Part shown: positions 48,201 through 58,331 of the stretch, in pieces
How the letters are laid out: each line of letters begins with the position of its first letter
Numbering within the stretch: the stretch's first letter is position 1
Notes under the pieces: model-generated
Database searches by the model: none
Told to the model about the DNA's origin: nothing
Seen by the model: only the letters and a program-made list of their open reading frames with translations
NCBI RefSeq assembly: GCF_018873765.1
Contig: NC_057924.1
Span: 620,001-684,000, forward strand
From: Telopea speciosissima
Lineage: Eukaryota > Streptophyta > Magnoliopsida > Proteales > Proteaceae
Direction of reading: 5' to 3'
DNA: 64,000 nt
Made by a program: the position numbers and the translations under genes

Positions 48201-51200
48201 AAGATCAAGTAGCCCACAAATATATGTTTCACAATAAACAATGGACTGAGTTTTCCTTCAGCCACGGTGAATGGGAGTCCAGTCACCAAGGTGGGTTCAG
48301 ATCATAGTTGTCAAGGCGACGCCTTAGCGTCCAGGCGGATATTTTGGGGTTTAGGCAGTTGTCGCCTTAGTGGTATTGAACACCTTGACCCTTATTTATG
48401 AGGCGGTTGTCGACTTAGTGGTATTGAACGTCGTGGCCCTTATTTATGCCAAATATCATTTAAGTAAATGATTTTCATTTACTTAAGATATTATTCATAA
48501 AAAAGCAAATATACCCTATTTGAATCCAATAAAAATAGTTAAAAAATCAAATTCCAAAAGGATAAAAAGTCAACCCCCCAGTTCAAGAACAATAACTGGA
48601 TTTTCAGCGGTAGGTGAAATTTTCAACTTTCTAATGCTTTGGGATTTTTTTCAAATCTAAAAATTCCATAAATCTTAATATGGTAAAACATTGATAAAAA
48701 ACAAAAAGAACGGTAAAATATTCATTTGTTTTGATATCTAAAAAAATATTTTGATTCAAAGAGGTTTTGCTAGCATTCACACACACCAAATAAGATATGA
48801 CCGAAACATAACCCGTTCAATATAAATTAGATTTAAGCAATCTTAGATTTGTTGGAAAGCTGGTTTTGTACTCTACCTAATACAAAAAGTCTCATGTAAA
48901 ATAAAATCATTTAACCAGTCAAACTTTTTAGAGAAAATAAAAATCATTTCTCTAAATCAAGCGTTGTTTAATTACTTATAGATAAGGTAAGATTTCCTAA
49001 GAATAGTATAAACCAAATGTAAGACTAGGTATACCATGACAATGACCAATTCCAGGAACAGTATAAACCAACTGTATGTTTTGATTGTTTCAAACTTCCA
49101 ATAGCTTGCTTCTTCAGTTTTGCTGTCTTCTAGTTCTATATTGATTTTGATGTGACATAATGTTGATTTTTAATGACTTGGTGCGACTTAATGTTGATGT
49201 TTGATGACTTCATGTGGCTTATGTTGATTTTTAATGACTTGATGGGACTTAATGTTGATTTTTCATAACTTGATGTCGCTTAATGTTGATTCTTGATGAC
49301 TTTGTGTGGCTTAATGTTGATGACTTGATGTGGCTTAATATTGATTTTTTATGATATAAAGTATATATTGTTACATACTAAATAATTGATGCAAGAGAAT
49401 CTTGGACCGACCCAGCCCAACGGTGCACTACCTTGGACCAACCCAAACTCATTTGAACCGGGTCCAATTTGAATTTTTGATCTAGTAGGATTTTAGGAAT
49501 TTATCTTATTTGGGGAAATAATGTGTTTTAGTTTATTTTATTCTCTTTATTTTAGAAGTTAGTTACGTAGGATATTTGGTTTCCAATTGTTTTAGTTTCG
49601 CTCTTTGGATAAGTTTTAGTTAAAGGGTGAGTTTAATTTTTTTTTAGGAGTCTTTTATTTTTTCTTTATATATGATGTAATCCCCCATCATTGAGATTAA
49701 GAAAGAATGAATTGAAGTTTGAGTTTGTGTCGGTGTGCACTCTCCTCCTCCCCCCCCCCCCTTTCTTCTTCTTCTTCTCCACGGTTTCTTCTTTTTCCCT
49801 TGCAACTCTGATTTCTTCCAAGATTCTTTTTTCTCCTTTCCGGCCCCCCATTATCTGGTATCAGAAATCAGAGTTGCAGGGGAAAAAGAAGAAACCGTGG
49901 AGAAGAAGAAAGGGGGGGGGGAGGAGGAGGAGAGTGCACACGCACACAAACTTCAATTCATTCTTTCCTAATCTCAATGATGGGGGATTACATCATATAT
50001 AAAGAAAAGATAAGACTCCTAAAATAAAATAAAACTCACCCTCTAACTAAAACTTATCCAAAGAGGGAAACAAAAACAATTGGAAACCAAATATCCTACG
50101 TAACTAACTTCTAAAATAAAGAGAGAATAAAATAAACTAAAACACATTATTTCCCCAAATAAGATAAATTCCTAAAATCCTACTATATCCAAAAATTCAA
50201 ATTGGACTCGGTTCAATTGAGTTTGGGTCGGTCCAAGGTAGTGCACCAGTTGGGCCGGGTCGGTCCAAGATTCTCCAGCATCAATAATGTTAGAAAAGAG
50301 GTTGGGCGGGCGCCTTGTCGCCTAAGCGCTTAGGCACCCCTCCACCACCTTGGGCCGCCTTGCCACCTTGACAACTATGGCTCAGATGCGTGTGGGGGGT
50401 ATCGGGGAAGGCATTTTGGGGAACATACTAAAACCTAATAGGGGCTTGTGAACCCTAGGATGGTAGCTGAATGTTCACCAGGTGGTAGAGGAAAACTTTG
50501 TCCATAAACAATCTACCTAGTTTTTTCCCTTTCTTTTTTCGGCAACAGCTTAAGTTTTATGACCATCCAAAAGAAGATGCAAGAGATTGGATGATTAATA
50601 CCATCCACTCTAGTTGTTGTATAGATATCCTAAATGGAGCCACCAGTTACATACATGCCTTTTTCATGGATAGGAATGGTCCGGGTCAATTGGCCCTTTA
50701 TCAGTTGCACAAATGCCAGACCCGATCATGATCAGGTTAAAGTATACAAAACCAAAATTCAAGATGGGGGATAGTTGATCATTAGTTAGGTTGTTAGCTT
50801 CAGTCCCTTGATTCAAGTGAGAAAAATGCCAAACCAGAACCTGAACATATTGTTAATCAGGTGAGGTATGCCAAAGGGGTTTGCAAGTATAGGCTGGGGG
50901 TAAGGGATAATTCACACCCTGGCCATTTTCATAGCTACAATGTGGATGTATAAATCCATCATGATTTATTTGCCAGCAAAAATTCAGATCGTACAAAACA
51001 AAAAGGATTTTATTACTCACGAAGAACCGTCCAAGCCAGTAGACAAGTCCCCTGATTCTTTCTTGTCAACTTTCTTACCTGCATTTGCACAATGTCATAA
51101 AATTTATATCCCGAAATTATCTATTGTACCTTGTTTTCAAACTACTACTGCAAATGATAGAAAAACTAATGTCACTTCTCCAAACAAGTAAAAAAAGAAT

Positions 51201-52489
51201 ATTGCCATAAGTCTCTGCAATGCAAGACAGATGTACACACCATCAGATGAAGACTCTGGGACATAGTTTGCAAGCCGATATTTCTGAATGCACCACAGTA
51301 ACCGATTAACAAAAACGCCAGAAAAGAAAAAAGAGTACAGGGAAGAAAAGGATGTAAGGAAGGTTCTTGTTACCATAAATACTTGCCTGCAAGTGGCTTT
51401 TAACATGGTAAATAGTCAAACCTTGTACACCCATGACTCTGAGCACACCTTTAGGAGTAGCCCCTGTAACAGTGGACAAGAAACACAAATGTCATGCCGA
51501 CCTAATATATAGGTTTTCAAGAATAGAAACTCAGAGGACTGCTCAACTGAATATTTGCACTTTCTTGTACTGAATCAAGTTTTCACTGTTCTTGGTCAAG
51601 TTTCACAAACATGTCATCAAGGGTTTCTGCAAATCCCAATTCTGAGTTCTCAAATAACAATGCAACACCACTCAACCTAACACCCTAATATGGACTGAAC
51701 AAAGTGTATGCGGCAAGCCCAGTCATCCAACAGAGTTTTCTGGAATTATTTTTATTTTTATTTTTATTTTATTTTATTTTTTTTTTGGGGGGGGGGGGGA
51801 TTCTAGAAAGACCAAGTTATCTCCTTTATGAACACCCAAGTACTGATTGAATCAGGTGTAAATGGACAATTTCTTCAGCACCGAACTGAGTAGTAGAAAA
51901 TTCTTGTTTTCTGTCGGAATAGTGCAACACCAGAAATGACCCAAAACCTTTCACCCCCTTCCCCCCTCTTTCCCCTTGTTATGCAAGATCAAAATATCAA
52001 AAACTTTTTGCGACACAACGGAATAAAGTGATAAAATTCGGCAACAGAATTCGAAATACAAAGGGACTCCTGGAAAATTATCTAGAAATAGTCTCTATCT
52101 ACAACTGGGGTTCTAGCATCTATTACAAACTTTCTGTTGTTCGGCAGTTGAACTATACTTTGCTCAAATTCATAGTTTCATCCCACAAATATCATGTAAT
52201 ATGGAATGCATGTTCTACAATCATCAAGTACGTAATAAACTCTGAACAAAAATTCATAGAACTCACTATCTGGGCCACCAAGTTGCGCCACAGCATCCAC
52301 AAAACGTTCATGCAGCTCATGTGTCCAACGTAACCGTTGCCTGGAGGCCAGACTAGAGTTATTGCCGCTGAGATTGTTGCCTCCACTTCTAGGAGCCATT
52401 GAAGTGGCACTGCCGTCTTGGTGCTGGCCTTGAACTAATGAGTTGCTGCAAACTAAATTTGAACTAGGTAGAGTCTTTGGCTGATACAT
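39201..52489 (-). CDS. MYB-CC transcription factor, PHL7-like copy B
   Basis: Coding exons in gene order: 52267-52489, 51387-51463, 51241-51283, 51021-51078, 48105-48174 and 39201-39722. They join in phase to 330 codons and a TGA. The GARP/MYB domain is at residues about 50-104 ([42 protein letters not shown]). The MYB-CC coiled coil with intact LHEQLE (152-157) runs into [16 protein letters not shown]. The C-terminus has ESPLQDK and EPLTPDSGC motifs as in Arabidopsis PHL7 (At2g01060), which it resembles throughout. Exons 2 and 5 end in GC splice donors. Expected role: nuclear DNA-binding regulator of the PHR1-like family; target genes cannot be read here. Intron 5 is 8.4 kb with a Pack-MULE; intron 4 holds a hAT-like element and a palindromic LTR element. 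This copy looks functional. Confidence 0.92.
39723..43199 (-). other. PHL7-like B intron 5, right of the last exon
   Basis: AT-rich intron. A fold-back-like repeat at about 41146-41336 has ends GGTTTTAAAAACTG and CAGTTTTTAAAA. A (TTCTTT)n tract joined to a G-run lies near 41718-41758. A possible solo LTR at about 42463-42796 begins TGTTGAAG on minus and carries a 14-bp hairpin, AATCTCGATTAGGA, near 42726-42763. No exon recognised. Confidence 0.4.
43706..46636. repeat. Three tandem units of about 977 bp inside the Pack-MULE
   Basis: Units 43706-44683, 44684-45658 and 45659-46636 (978, 975 and 978 bp) start TTCAGTACTCTTGGTCTGAA and end TTGTCGCTTCCACCGG. They differ only by scattered substitutions and 1-3 base indels by eye, so the amplification is younger than the divergence between the two TIRs. 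The unit edge falls within the inner TIR sequence. Confidence 0.9.
46380..46660 (-). pseudogene. Captured fragment of a plant membrane-protein gene (copy in unit 3)
   Basis: On minus this reads [15 protein letters not shown], then a stop, then [34 protein letters not shown] and [12 protein letters not shown] before another stop. From memory this resembles a family of plant uncharacterised proteins with an [22 protein letters not shown]-type membrane segment. The same fragment occurs in units 1 and 2. In-frame stops make it non-coding as it stands. It could still be transcribed within the PHL7-like B pre-mRNA. Confidence 0.6.
46963..48104 (-). other. PHL7-like B intron 5, left part
   Basis: AT-rich, with C-runs at about 47188-47195 and 47257-47274. 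No coding or repeat structure recognised. Confidence 0.35.
48103..48104 (-). other. GC splice donor, PHL7-like B intron 5
   Basis: The exon end reads TTAGAG|GCAAGT, joining LHEQLE to VQRQLQ in phase. The next GT, four bases on, would shift the frame. Confidence 0.8.
48303..50379. mobile_element. hAT-like element (CATAGTTGTC termini), copy 2, with nested LTR element
   Basis: Both ends start CATAGTTGTCAAGG (14 of 14 in the inverted repeat). Subterminal text is rich in GGCG/CGCC. An 8-bp target duplication with one mismatch flanks it: GTTCAGAT (48295-48302) and GCTCAGAT (50380-50387). Same family as 12800-13203. Without the nested element (49387-50283 plus 5 bp) it would be about 1.18 kb. It contains a short degenerate tandem array around TTAATGTTGAT and TTGATG near 49150-49350. 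No transposase seen. It lies in intron 4 of PHL7-like B. Confidence 0.75.
49387..50283. mobile_element. Palindromic LTR element (head-to-head LTR arms), 897 bp
   Basis: The left arm starts TGATGCAAGAGAATCTTGG and runs to about 49812. The right arm (about 49867-50283) is its inverted copy, ending CCAAGATTCTCCAGCATCA. The left side continues to a CA near 49850, then TTATC, then TGGTATCAGA (49856-49865), the first ten bases of a tRNA-Met primer site, fused directly to the inverted arm. A perfect 5-bp target duplication ATAAT flanks the whole (49382-49386 and 50284-50288). So one full LTR plus primer site is joined to an inverted partial LTR, and both outer ends are LTR 5' ends. Frames in it are palindrome artefacts. 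Confidence 0.88.
51385..51386 (-). other. GC splice donor, PHL7-like B intron 2
   Basis: The exon end reads CACTTGCAG|GCAAGT. Frame across HLQ|KYRL demands this cut. Copy A has a normal GT here (CTTACAG|GTATT). Confidence 0.8.
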
Positions 52490-52496
52490 TTGTCAT
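52489..52496 (-). promoter_or_regulatory. Upstream ATG overlapping the PHL7-like B start
   Basis: An ATG 7 bases before the main start opens a 10-codon frame (ATG ACA AAT GTA TCA ... TAG) that overlaps the main ORF. The exon acceptor at 52501-52502 leaves only 11 UTR bases here, the same as in copy A. Confidence 0.55.
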
Positions 52497-52500
52497 TTAC

Positions 52501-54665
52501 CTATGAACAGGAGACAGAAATTCATCTAGTTCAGCAAGAAAAAGTATAATGAAGATTTTAGAATCTGCATGCATGAGAGAGAGAGACAGCGAACATTAAA
52601 AACTAAACTTCAGCGAAAAAGAGAAACAGCAAGAGATCGTGTGCTCATTAAGAAAGAAAAAGCATAGCATCCTCTTATGTCAATGAAAAAGGTAATCTAG
52701 ACTCTAAGCTCTAGAAAAATCATAGCATTCTCCTAAGAACCATACTTAACCCTGACATTCTGCAAATAAATTTATCTAAAACAACCCAAAGAGAAGCTTG
52801 TCCAAACTTGGGTGTTAGAGATCCTATGAGGTTAAAGTCCTTCCTTCTCTTTCGGGCTGTTCTGCATCACTAAAGGCTGTCTTAGAAGCCTCACAACCAG
52901 GACTGTTTCCAGTCACACACAATCCATTGATGGTATCTCTTGTTTCTAAGGATTCCTTGGATTAGGGCCCACATTTCTCTTCAAAGTTATGCCTGCCTAA
53001 CTTTACTAAATTATAATTTGTTGAACATGTTGATTCAAGATAATTCAAACTTTCTAGCAAGTATCCTGAGTTTTCTGATTCTAAGAGCTTTATTTTCAAA
53101 CCTGTTTATTTTCGTATAAATCCATCGAGTTCAGAACTTTTGGCATTTAAAACAGAGTTCTGTACATCATTCCTGCCAGACCATGCAAATGTATTGGAAT
53201 ATAATGAGTAGAATCCAAATTGTAGTTCTATCATTTACCTTGCATACTTTGAGAAATTTCAGTAGTCTTCAATAAGCTCATTAGCACCTAACTGGCTTGT
53301 TTCAACAGAAACCTAATCTTTTTCTAATTAAGATATTCCATTTATTTCAATGCCCAAAAAAAAACATCTGTAAGTTGTTAGTGACAGCTGGGCACATCCT
53401 ATCGCTTATCCAAAACTGTCTATTTAGTTGATTATTAACACTATCCATAGGTTATCCATAAAAAGTAATAGGGTTTACCAAATGCAAAAGAAACCTAAGT
53501 TTAGAGGAACTATTTCGATATACAACCTATGGGGTCTCAGTTTTTTCTGTAGTAGAATCATCCCTCTATGGACAACGACGAGGACTCCCCAAATGGATAT
53601 ATCCACGATCAAATAATCTCTTCTTTTTAAATGCAATCGGATGAGACGATAAGGGCACAATTCGCGACGTTTAAGGTACGTTGATCATGGCGTTGAGTGG
53701 GGGCAATAAAGCACACAGAGCAAAAGAGACCAAATGCAATAGCAAAAACACACCTAACCCAAAAGGCATGAAGGAAAGCCAATTGACCATTAACTACTTC
53801 ATTTATTAATTTCATAGTAATAGAAATACATGTTCTACCGAGACAGTTTGATTAAGAAGAAAAATAAGCTTCTTTGATATAGGAAAGTAAGGATCAGGGG
53901 TTTAAAATATCGGAATCGAATCAGTCAAACTGGCCGAGCCCGATCTCGATTCCTGCCGATCCAGGAAGGGTTTCTAGGGTTTAGGGCGATTCCTGACCGA
54001 TTCGTTTCTGGTCTGCTAAGGCTGATCTTGTTGCCGATCCCACTTACTTGAACCATGGTAAAGATGCAAGGAAACCTCAAATCCAGTTTCAGCTAGATCT
54101 AGGTTACATTAGTTGTTGCCAACAAAAGTCCAGCACTGTCAGTTTGCTATAGTTTTAATAATCTAGGGTTCTGGGAGGATGTTATAAATTGCATGGTAGA
54201 TACAAGTGCATGGAAAGAATCCTAAGATTTCCACATTCCACATTTATAGAGCACCGAAACACACAGCTCCCAAATTTGATTTCCCAGCATATTTCCAAAA
54301 ATTAAAAACAAAGGCACATGTCATATCCTAAACTGATAAATAGATGTAATTGATGTTTCCTTCTCTTTTTTCCAGAAAACAAAAATCAATTTCAAGAGAT
54401 TCAAAATCTTAACTAACTGATTAAAGTTAAAGTCGCTATCCATAGCTAGAACGCAATATAACACTTTTTATGTCAAAATTAATGAACAGAAAACTAATTA
54501 AACAGGAAAGAAAAAAGAGGGAGCAAATAAGAACAACGAGAAAGCTTTACCCTTTGATTAAAAATAAAGACTGATGATAATACAGGCGAACTCTCGTAGC
54601 TTCCTTCCTCGCGAACAAATGACGTGAATTTCTGAGTCTTCTTCTTCTGCTGCTGCTGCTGCGAA
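52501..54665 (-). other. 5' UTR exon and first intron of PHL7-like B
   Basis: An untranslated first exon probably lies at 54551 to about 54665, with donor CAAAGG|GTAAAG and a (GCA)n(GAA)n run in its leader. The intron between holds a worn CCGATC-rich repeat at about 53890-54055 and otherwise AT-rich text. No other coding sequence recognised. Confidence 0.45.
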
Positions 54666-55819
54666 CTATTTCACTGTGAAAAGTAAATGAGAGAAACGTA
54701 TTTATGTGTTGTTGACGAAAGTTAATAATATCATTGAGCGCGTCTCAGATTTCTAACATTCCGCCAATCAAAGCGTTTTTTGGTCTTCGACTACGAAACT
54801 CTATAAAGTCTTTGATTTTTGTTCTCCAATCATCTTACTTTGCCATGACTCATGGCATCTGATTGGGGGATCAGGGCTGGCGACATTTTTTCTTTTAGTT
54901 TTTATTTGGGGTGGTTAGATTATTATATGGAGAAAAGTTCGCAGGGGCCACGCCCTCACACATTGGGGGCGGAAATGACCGCCCCGCGCCTACGAATGGC
55001 GGAATTTCCACCCTCCAATGTGTCAATGTGTTTGTTCTCATTGGCTGCCACATGCACTTACCCCTGTGCTCCTTTGTAGAGAATGGCTCCCAAAAAATTA
55101 AAAGAGAGGATCCTCTGAGCAGGGTAGCGCACACGAATTATTATCACCTCCAATTTGCGGGCACCTCTCTAATTCCTCTAATAGTGAGGAATTGGAGGGG
55201 ATAACGATACCCTCACAAAAAATATTTTGTTCATTTTTTCTTTCGTGTCAAAACAATTAATTTAAAAAAAAAACGTGTGTCAGGCATAGGTTATGCTACT
55301 TGCTCAAAGAGATTATTTCCTAAATAAAAAAAAGTAGATCATTTGGTATAAGAAAATCAATAGAATATTCTTCGTAGATTCCATCATGCTGGTGGTTCTT
55401 TATATTTTTATGAAAATGAAAAGGGAGAAAGAACGCTACCTGACACAGACACCGTGGCATGCGAAATGATCACCGCACTCCCAACAGAATTTCCTAGGGG
55501 CTCGATGATCATTTCACACACGCCCAAGTAACATTCTCTTTCCCAAACAAAAAATATGGATTGCGGAAAAAATAAATCATGTACACATGTATGAGTATAT
55601 GACCAATGTACTGCTTTAAGAACGCATAGTGAGCTAATACAATAGCAACATACATCATGGCACTAGGCATAACTTTAAAATATATAGACTGTTTTTTATT
55701 CGGTAGATAAACTATATACAGACTTAAACATGGACAAAGTATGAGAAAAATCCAAAAAATCTGAATCAACATACCAAATTGAGGTTGTATAGTCATTATC
55801 ATCAAACCAGTGAGCAACC
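54666..55819. other. PHL7-like B promoter and intergenic region
   Basis: Promoter region at the left edge. A MITE-like block at about 54920-55215 contains GAGAAAAGTTC, CCAATGTG and GGGGATAACGAT words related to 36430-36640, 37310-37510 and 25641-25797. A GGGAGAAAGAACGCTACCTG block with ATGATCA words lies at 55423-55520. No gene. Confidence 0.35.
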
Positions 55820-56201
55820 TGTCATGGCTTCCCCAATAATTCCATGCCCATTTATGGGGAAAGTCTTAGGCATATATAGTGGAATGGTTTCTCCTCCTAA
55901 TACATGCCTCTTTTGGGGTGGTGGGGCCAAGCCTGTGACACATGGTATCAAAGCCAAATCCAAGGATATGGGTATGTGAGTGTGGAGATATTGTGTTGCA
56001 GGGCCCACGTAGGGATTTGGATCCCCTGAGATGATGCTACGGATTAAGTGAGGAGATTGTTAAAGCCTCAAACTCCCTTCCCAAATAATCCCACATGACC
56101 TGTCTATGGGGAAGGTCCTGGGCATAAATATAGTGGGATGGTTCCTCCCCCCTAAAGTAGATACATCTTTTAGGAGCACCGGTTGGGCTAGGCCCATGAC
56201 A
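55820..56201 (+). mobile_element. Complete TRIM (small LTR) element, 382 bp
   Basis: LTR 1 is 55820-55940 (TGTCATGG...TGTGACA) and LTR 2 is 56058-56201 (TGTTAAAG...CATGACA). They share the words CCCAATAAT/CCCAAATAAT, TATGGGGAA, GGCATA and ATAGTGG. LTR 1 lacks about 20 bp. TGGTATCAAAGCC (55943-55955) is a tRNA-Met primer site with one change. A purine-rich AAGTGAGGAGA lies just before LTR 2. The 4-bp target duplication AACC is at 55816-55819 and 56202-56205. The internal region is only about 117 bp and codes for nothing, as in TRIMs. Confidence 0.8.
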
Positions 56202-58161
56202 AACCGTTATAGAGAATCCATATCTCTGGTGTCGAGAACCCAATCATGTTGGTCATTCTGAGGTTCTACTTGTGCCAATGGGCAGCTTGAATAACATAGG
56301 TGAGGGCACCGATGGGGGAGACAAAATGGTTTCATAAATAGGAAATAGAGAGGCCATTTCATGTGAGGAGGAGATTGATGAGGAGAGAGGATGCTAACTT
56401 ACTAAAACAAATTGAGTCAAGTGAAACTATGAGAATGTGTTTTTTCTTATGGGGGGGGGGGGAGTTGCGGAGGTGATGCTCAAGGGAAAATAGCTTCAAA
56501 CTAAACTAAATCAACAATCTATAAAATGTTGACATGCAAATAATGGTTTCTGATTGTACCCCTCAAAAGAGGGTGTAGGAACAATGGTTGTTGAGATACT
56601 TTTATTCTTGATCATAAGAAAAGAATCCGATATGGGACTCTTAAAACAGTGGAATGGACAATTCAGACTTTTCATTTGGTAGGGAGGAATAATAATAAAG
56701 ATCATAGTGGTGGCTGAAGAGATTTATGGATAGAGAGAGATTTTAAGAAAATGAGCTTAGTGTAGGACACTTGCTAACATCAAAACTTGGGCTTCTACAA
56801 TCCTTCAATTTTCCTATTGTAACCCCAGACCTCTAGATCATACTCCTCTTCTTCATCATGACCATGATTTATCCAACCTTCCTTTATTTATCCCATTATA
56901 TAACTTGAATGTTCAACCCGAAAGTCACATTCTGTTGACTGATGGAAACTTCTTGCTGGATTCTAAGGATGGAGGATGGGCATCTATTCTTTATGTCACT
57001 GATGATATCATTTTACTTGCATATGATTATGGGATTATAGAAAGTGCAGATGAGGCAGAAGGATAAGCAATTGCACAAAGTATCAGATCAGCAAAAGAAA
57101 AAGGCATCAAGCACCTGACTCAACTTGGATACAACGGGACCAATCACATTGCTGGCCTTAGGGACTCTGTCATCTCCTTTTTTATGTTGTTTCTCTTTTC
57201 TCTGTTTTTTGGAAGTATTGTAATTCATAAAGTAAATAGGGAGTTGGTCAAGCCAACTCATACTTTAGCTAATAGAACTCCCTTATCTAAGGTTGTAAAT
57301 ACTTATTGTGGTTCCTATTCAGACTGTTGTAGCTTCCTTTTGTCGTAATGCATTTTCATCTCATCAGGAAAAAAAGAGCTTATTGTAGAAAGTTCAACTT
57401 TTTAGGATGCGACAGCCCAGTGCCCAGCATGGAGCCCTTGGGACATTTCACGAGACTTGACATGGGACTTTTATCTGCTCCATTTCCTAGGTAGGTCTAT
57501 TTCTCCAATTTCCTCTAACAGAGGGGGCAAAAATGATCACCCTACCCCTATCTGAACACACTGCCTGGGTGGAATCCATCACCCTTCTATTAGAGAAACT
57601 TGGGGAAATAGAGCGGGCAAAAAATGGAGCTAATAAAATACTCTTGACATCAGCTTAGCCTACAGGTCTTCACCCTTTTATGAGGCACATCCCCGTATTT
57701 ATCATAGGTAGTTAAAATGGGAATAGTAAAAAAAACTTTGTTTGGTATAATGTATTAAACAAAGTTAACCTACTTGTTTTATAATTAATTTTCTTATCTT
57801 GTAGATCTAAGCAATTTTCCCAAAAATGATAATATACACATAAATTTATGAGACCAACTCATGCTTCATTAGTTAAATATTAATATTTGATGTATGAGCC
57901 ATAAACAAATATAATATTAAATTATTTTTTAAGAACTGAGATTTACGTTTTGCAGGTGTTTGATATCATTTATGGACCATATTTCTATTTAGAATAAATA
58001 AGAAGAATAGAAAAACCATCATAGGGTCAAGACCCATTTATCTGTTATGGTCAAAAACAACTTTTGATCATTTTTTGCAAACACTTTAGTGAGCACGTTC
58101 TCATAACTCTCAAAATCCATTTTTTAGCAGAAAAATTAACACCACCATGCACATTGTATAA
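56202..58161. other. Intergenic stretch
   Basis: AT-rich. Contains a LINE RNase H remnant (separate entry), a G-run near 56451-56462 and, at 57415-57660, a block with ACTTTTATCTGCTCCATTTCC and AGAGGGGGCAAAAATG words that may be another dispersed repeat. No gene. Confidence 0.35.
56886..57160 (+). mobile_element. LINE RNase H-like remnant
   Basis: The plus frame reads LTDGNFLLDSKDGGWASILY, then AYDYGIIESADEAEG, a stop, then AIAQSIRSAKEKGIKHL. This is the pattern of the RNase H-like domain found in plant non-LTR polyproteins. It is a short, interrupted remnant. Confidence 0.55.
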
Positions 58162-58331
58162 GCTCATGGGGCATTCAATCCATATCTGTTAATAATTTCA
58201 TCAATTTAAACAGATTCAGGCTCCCTCTGGTTGCAGCAAGTAAGGGGCTCATGGGGCATTCAATCCATAACTATTAGTAATTCCATCGATTTAAACAGAT
58301 TCAGGCTCCCTCTGGTTGCAGCAAGTAAAGG
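58162..58331 (+). repeat. Tandem duplication, 2 x 85 bp
   Basis: GCTCATGGGGCATTCAATCC begins at 58162 and again at 58247. Both copies end TCTGGTTGCAGCAAGTAA and differ at a few positions. No coding content. Confidence 0.85.

Noticed and set aside
49666-50002. ORFs rich in Lys/Glu or Pro/Phe on both strands
   Set aside because: Artefacts of the palindromic LTR element and its purine/pyrimidine tracts.
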